A stretch of DNA of 8,681 nt, taken from NCBI GenBank assembly GCA_052174455.1, contig JBQMRP010000017.1, positions 1 to 8,681 on the forward strand. Direction: 5' to 3'. Each line of letters starts with the position of its first letter. The first letter of the stretch is position 1. Position numbers and translations under genes: made by a program. The notes beneath the pieces are model-generated. The model ran no database searches. It was not told the DNA's origin and was given only the letters and a program-made list of their open reading frames with translations. This DNA is from Arsenophonus sp052174455. Its GTDB lineage: Bacteria; Pseudomonadota; Gammaproteobacteria; Enterobacterales; Enterobacteriaceae. Below are positions 7,326-8,681 of this stretch, piece by piece.

Positions 7326-8640
7326 GCTACGCAATGATGCTTTGTAAATCTGTTTTTCATCCTTAAATTAGACGTTGTTTATAGTAGGGTCACAACAGGT
7401 TAAACTCTTTAGTCAGCTCTAGATTTTCTGAGCAGACGGGAATAGCTTAAATAGAATTGAAATTGTTGTTTTCTTGAATGAACTACAGTGCTTCGCGCTT
7501 CGACTTCATAGTTTCATGGTGTCGCGTAAAAGCCGATTTCAAATTAGATTCGTCGTTCTTATGATGCCCAGTGTGCTGGCGGGAGTCTTAGAATGCTAAC
7601 AATTTTTCTTGATCTTTCTTCAACTTATTCATTGCTACAGGATACTATGAAACTTTATCAACAAAATATAAACATAACACATTATATGTGTGTGGTGTAG
7701 CTAATCTGCTTCGTGAATGTTCATGATCTGAATACTATTTTATACTCTACGATACATTAATTTTAAGAAATTCATTCAGACAGCTCGGAATAAATTTCTA
7801 GAAGGAGTAAATCGAATAATCAGGAATACAACAGAGGACTTCACATGTTACATTGTCTTTTTTACTTAAAGCATTTATGATTTCCTCTAGAAATGAATGA
7901 GGATAGACCAACTAAATTTTTTAGACATCTTAAAAGGGTGAAACTAACAACAATATAACCGAACTCGGTGCTTGTTTTTTCTCAACACGCAAGTGTTGTC
8001 CACCTTTTTAGTTTTGAATATCTAGGTTTTGAGAAGAATGGCACAGGGCAAAGACGATAATTTTGGATACAACTTCATTTAATGGGTAATAACTGACAGT
8101 ATGCTTGCTGATGAATTCATCAGCTATAGAGAGTCAGGAATAGTCCTCCACCTCATTTCTCATTTAGAAACAAACATAAAAATAATTGAGCCGATAGACT
8201 TGACGAATGTGGACAGAATGACGAATTTTATTTCTCTAGCAAGAAACAAAGAGAGTAATTTACCCATATATATGTTCCTAGAACAACTAAACTATTTTTC
8301 ACTATTGATGATGAGCTGAAATAAATTTTTTGAAAAACATGATAAAAGTGTTAACTTGTAGACTCATCTATTTGTCAAGCAAATGTTTGACTGCAGCACT
8401 TCTGCCATGGGTTGTTCTCCAGCGTTACTAATGTCCCTTCTCCTGAATATATTTCCATCGCTGTTTTTTTGCTAAAGTTTTAAGTTAAAAGCCTGAAGTT
8501 CAGGTGACTTCAAAGTTACTGAGCAGTGCTAGGTTTATATTTTACTCAACTGCAACTCGCAACACATTACCTTTCAATATGCCTATTTTCTTTGGTCTTT
8601 ATTTTTAACAATAACTTAGTCCATTCTCAATACTTTGTTT
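7326..8640 (-). pseudogene. IS256-family transposase pseudogene, copy 3
   Basis: The oldest-looking of the three transposase copies. On the minus strand, from the N-terminal side: IKFVILSTFVKSIGSIIFMF (family IKFNSxLxPPYLKRTKSIEALLPxLYL, about 8175-8240), SIADEFISKHTVSYYPLNEV then VSKI (STGDFxEALxxLLG..LSxNVVSRL), GGQHLRVEKK (DGIHFNIRLE, first Asp motif lost), SSVILLLVSP (CLLVIIG), KNLVGLSSFISRGN (KELVALEDGYRESE), EIINALSKKDNVTCEVLCC, IYILLIKF then KLKKDQEKLLAF, and SAFTRHHETMKSKREAL near the C-terminus (FATVRLRTKRTKGCGSRK). Direct base similarity to copy 2 is plain from 7440 to 7700 (shared GTCGTTCTTATTGA/GTCGTTCTTATGA, CAGTGTGCTGGCGGGA-like stretch). Stops occur throughout. The N-terminal limit is approximate. 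The open plus-strand stretch at 8101-8319 is antisense to this relic. Confidence 0.65.
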
Positions 8641-8681
8641 CGTGGTCTTTACCCCACACTACGCTGCAGTAGACACAAAAA

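Larger units (their letters stand above)
7293..8674 (-). mobile_element. IS256-family element, copy 3 (heavily decayed)
   Basis: The right end (7293-7315, TTATTAACAAATTTAGTGTA...) matches the right repeats of copies 1 and 2 closely, and the minus-strand interior aligns with the same transposase. A degraded left end is proposed at 8652-8674, where CCCCACACTA on the plus strand parallels CCATACACTA of copy 2, with a shared CGT..TCT pattern just inside. The resulting 1382 bp agrees with the 1394 bp of copy 2. The right half is secure; the part beyond about 8330 is inferred mainly from length and position. Confidence 0.65.

Noticed and set aside
8101..8319. 72-codon plus-strand open frame
   Set aside because: No ribosome-binding site and no recognisable family; the opposite strand carries transposase motifs of IS256 copy 3 across the same bases.
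1..8681. CRISPR array, tRNA, rRNA, toxin-antitoxin pair, phage genes or defence system
   Set aside because: No regularly spaced repeats, no tRNA cloverleaf, and no reading frames resembling such systems were found; the remaining sequence is explained by gene relics and IS debris.

Overview
The window looks like a stretch of a decaying, AT-rich (roughly one third GC by eye) genome from an Enterobacterales bacterium, most likely an insect-associated symbiont of the Arsenophonus or Sodalis type; the genus cannot be fixed from sequence alone. The recognisable genes (plasmid-type ParM/ParR, DacC-like PBP6, AmiD-like lipoprotein amidase) are closest to enterobacterial families. Almost every gene is broken, and much of the DNA is dead insertion sequence.

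Layout: 1-546 is the 3' part of a ruined parM (stbA) gene, followed by an intact parR/stbB-like gene (558-884), the only gene here with a full undamaged reading frame. A short piece that may be an IS4-type transposase (886-954) leads to IS256-family copy 1 (955-2249, + strand). After 128 bp of AT-rich DNA comes a badly eroded dacC-like D-Ala-D-Ala carboxypeptidase pseudogene (2378-3531, + strand). Then follows a nested insertion-sequence block: an IS481-type transposase remnant on the minus strand (3532-4098), IS256 copy 2 on the minus strand (4101-5494), and a second IS481-type remnant on the plus strand (5495-6213). Next, on the minus strand, is an amiD gene (6219-7058) that is well preserved except for three frameshifts, with a plausible promoter upstream (7119-7147). 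The rest (7293 to about 8674) is IS256 copy 3 on the minus strand, decayed so far that its outer half is visible only by alignment with copies 1 and 2.

How it fits together: there is no working pathway here. Two peptidoglycan-maturation or recycling genes (dacC, amiD) and a plasmid-type segregation cassette are left among transposon debris. The degree of decay differs sharply between genes: the IS copies, dacC and parM carry many stops and shifts, amiD carries three shifts (two in 7-base A/T runs) with all catalytic residues kept, and parR is intact. Several tempting features (two strong terminator-like hairpins, several ORFs of 60-90 codons) turn out to lie inside the dead transposases. I found no evidence of a novel defence, mobile or metabolic system.
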